NCBI RefSeq assembly: GCF_017309585.1
Contig: NZ_CP071321.1
Location: 4,174,001 to 4,238,000, forward strand
Length of the DNA stretch: 64,000 bases
Reading direction: 5' to 3'
DNA from: Nitrogeniibacter aestuarii
Lineage (GTDB): Bacteria; Pseudomonadota; Gammaproteobacteria; Burkholderiales; Rhodocyclaceae
Shown: positions 63,771 to 64,000 of the stretch, piece after piece
Position numbering within the stretch: the first letter of the stretch is position 1
How the letters are laid out: every line of letters begins with the position of its first letter
Notes under the pieces: model-generated
The model's input: only the letters and a program-made list of their open reading frames with translations
The model's database searches: none
Told to the model about the DNA's origin: nothing
Made by a program: the position numbers and the translations under genes

Positions 63771-64000
63771 TTACGGCACCGGGACGTCAATGTTGAGCCC
63801 GGGTTCGCCCTGATCACCCGATTGCTCAACGGCGACCCGTCGGATCCAGTTCGCGAACAGGGCCACCTCGTCACGCATGGGCCCGGGCGCAGCGATCAGC
63901 CAGGTGCTGCGGCCCTCAACGCCCTTGCGGCCGCACCCCACGGTCGTCAGGCGTCCCTCTTCGATCAAGGGTCTGATCGTCTCTTCCCGGCCGATGGCGA
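63771..64000 (-). CDS. LysR-family regulator, C-terminal part (truncated by window end)
   Basis: The frame stays open to the window edge, so the N-terminal HTH and most of the effector domain are missing. The visible 76 residues read GREETIRPLIEEGRL, WLIAAPGP and ALFANWIRRVA, matching the end of the effector-binding domain of GcvA-like LysR regulators. A TTG at 63968 is not the true start. Its target cannot be guessed. Confidence 0.8.
   Translation of the reverse strand, partial: AIGREETIRPLIEEGRLTTVGCGRKGVEGRSTWLIAAPGPMRDEVALFANWIRRVAVEQSGDQGEPGLNIDVPVP

Overview
The window is a GC-rich (about 65% by eye) chromosomal segment, almost fully coding, with no rRNA, tRNA, insertion sequence, phage gene or CRISPR array that I can see. 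Gene content points to a free-living respiratory Betaproteobacterium, most likely Rhodocyclales (Thauera/Azoarcus/Denitromonas-like). This rests on PEP-CTERM proteins, a cytochrome c5-like protein, multiheme cytochromes, a PACE transporter, short-type ArgC and very dense PAS/c-di-GMP signalling. The assignment is inference; no phylogenetic marker was tested.

Layout. 1-4.8 kb: end of a sensor kinase, then an Lrp-type regulator divergent from dadA and an alanine racemase (D-alanine catabolism). 5-13.5 kb: two tandem copies of a two-gene cassette, a 385-residue FIST-domain protein translationally coupled to a four-PAS GGDEF-EAL protein. 13.5-18.5 kb (minus strand): a five-gene redox operon. It encodes a membrane flavoprotein with NAD(P)H/FAD, a BFD-type [2Fe-2S] domain and a four-helix bis-histidine b-haem domain, then an 11-haem cytochrome c, a DUF3365 haem protein, a c5-type cytochrome and a truncated haemoglobin. 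18.7-22.5 kb: a small membrane protein, two SRPBCC proteins and a MoxYX/NarXL-like two-component system. 22.5-26.2 kb: a retropepsin-like double-domain protein, a PEP-CTERM protein and a Sel1 / ExbB-like / DUF2149 operon.

26.2-34.6 kb: a PAS kinase and a REC-PAS-GGDEF-EAL protein behind a near-consensus sigma-28 promoter, a FIST domain fused to a hybrid histidine kinase with receiver and Hpt, and a haemerythrin. 34.8-39.1 kb: a QseBC/PmrAB-like two-component system, degP behind a matching CTTAA-N6-CTTAA box, and an excisionase-HTH/receiver protein. 39.1-47 kb (minus): a six-gene signalling operon with a Tat-exported substrate-binding protein, a LOV-containing multi-PAS kinase, receivers and a degenerate HD-GYP. 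47-64 kb: mostly housekeeping and small exported proteins (murB, PACE, ABC-F proteins, thioesterase, rhodanese, MFS, acyltransferase, DMT and LysE exporters, ChrR-like cupin, argC), ending in a truncated LysR regulator.

Taken together, the centre of the window looks like a gas/redox sensing and response region. Three FIST proteins (the family of the NO sensor NosP) couple to c-di-GMP enzymes or a phosphorelay. They sit with three proteins able to bind O2 or NO (truncated haemoglobin, haemerythrin, DUF3365 haem protein) and with a transmembrane NAD(P)H-to-multihaem-cytochrome route that I cannot match to a characterised system. That operon and the duplicated FIST cassettes are the best candidates for undescribed biology.
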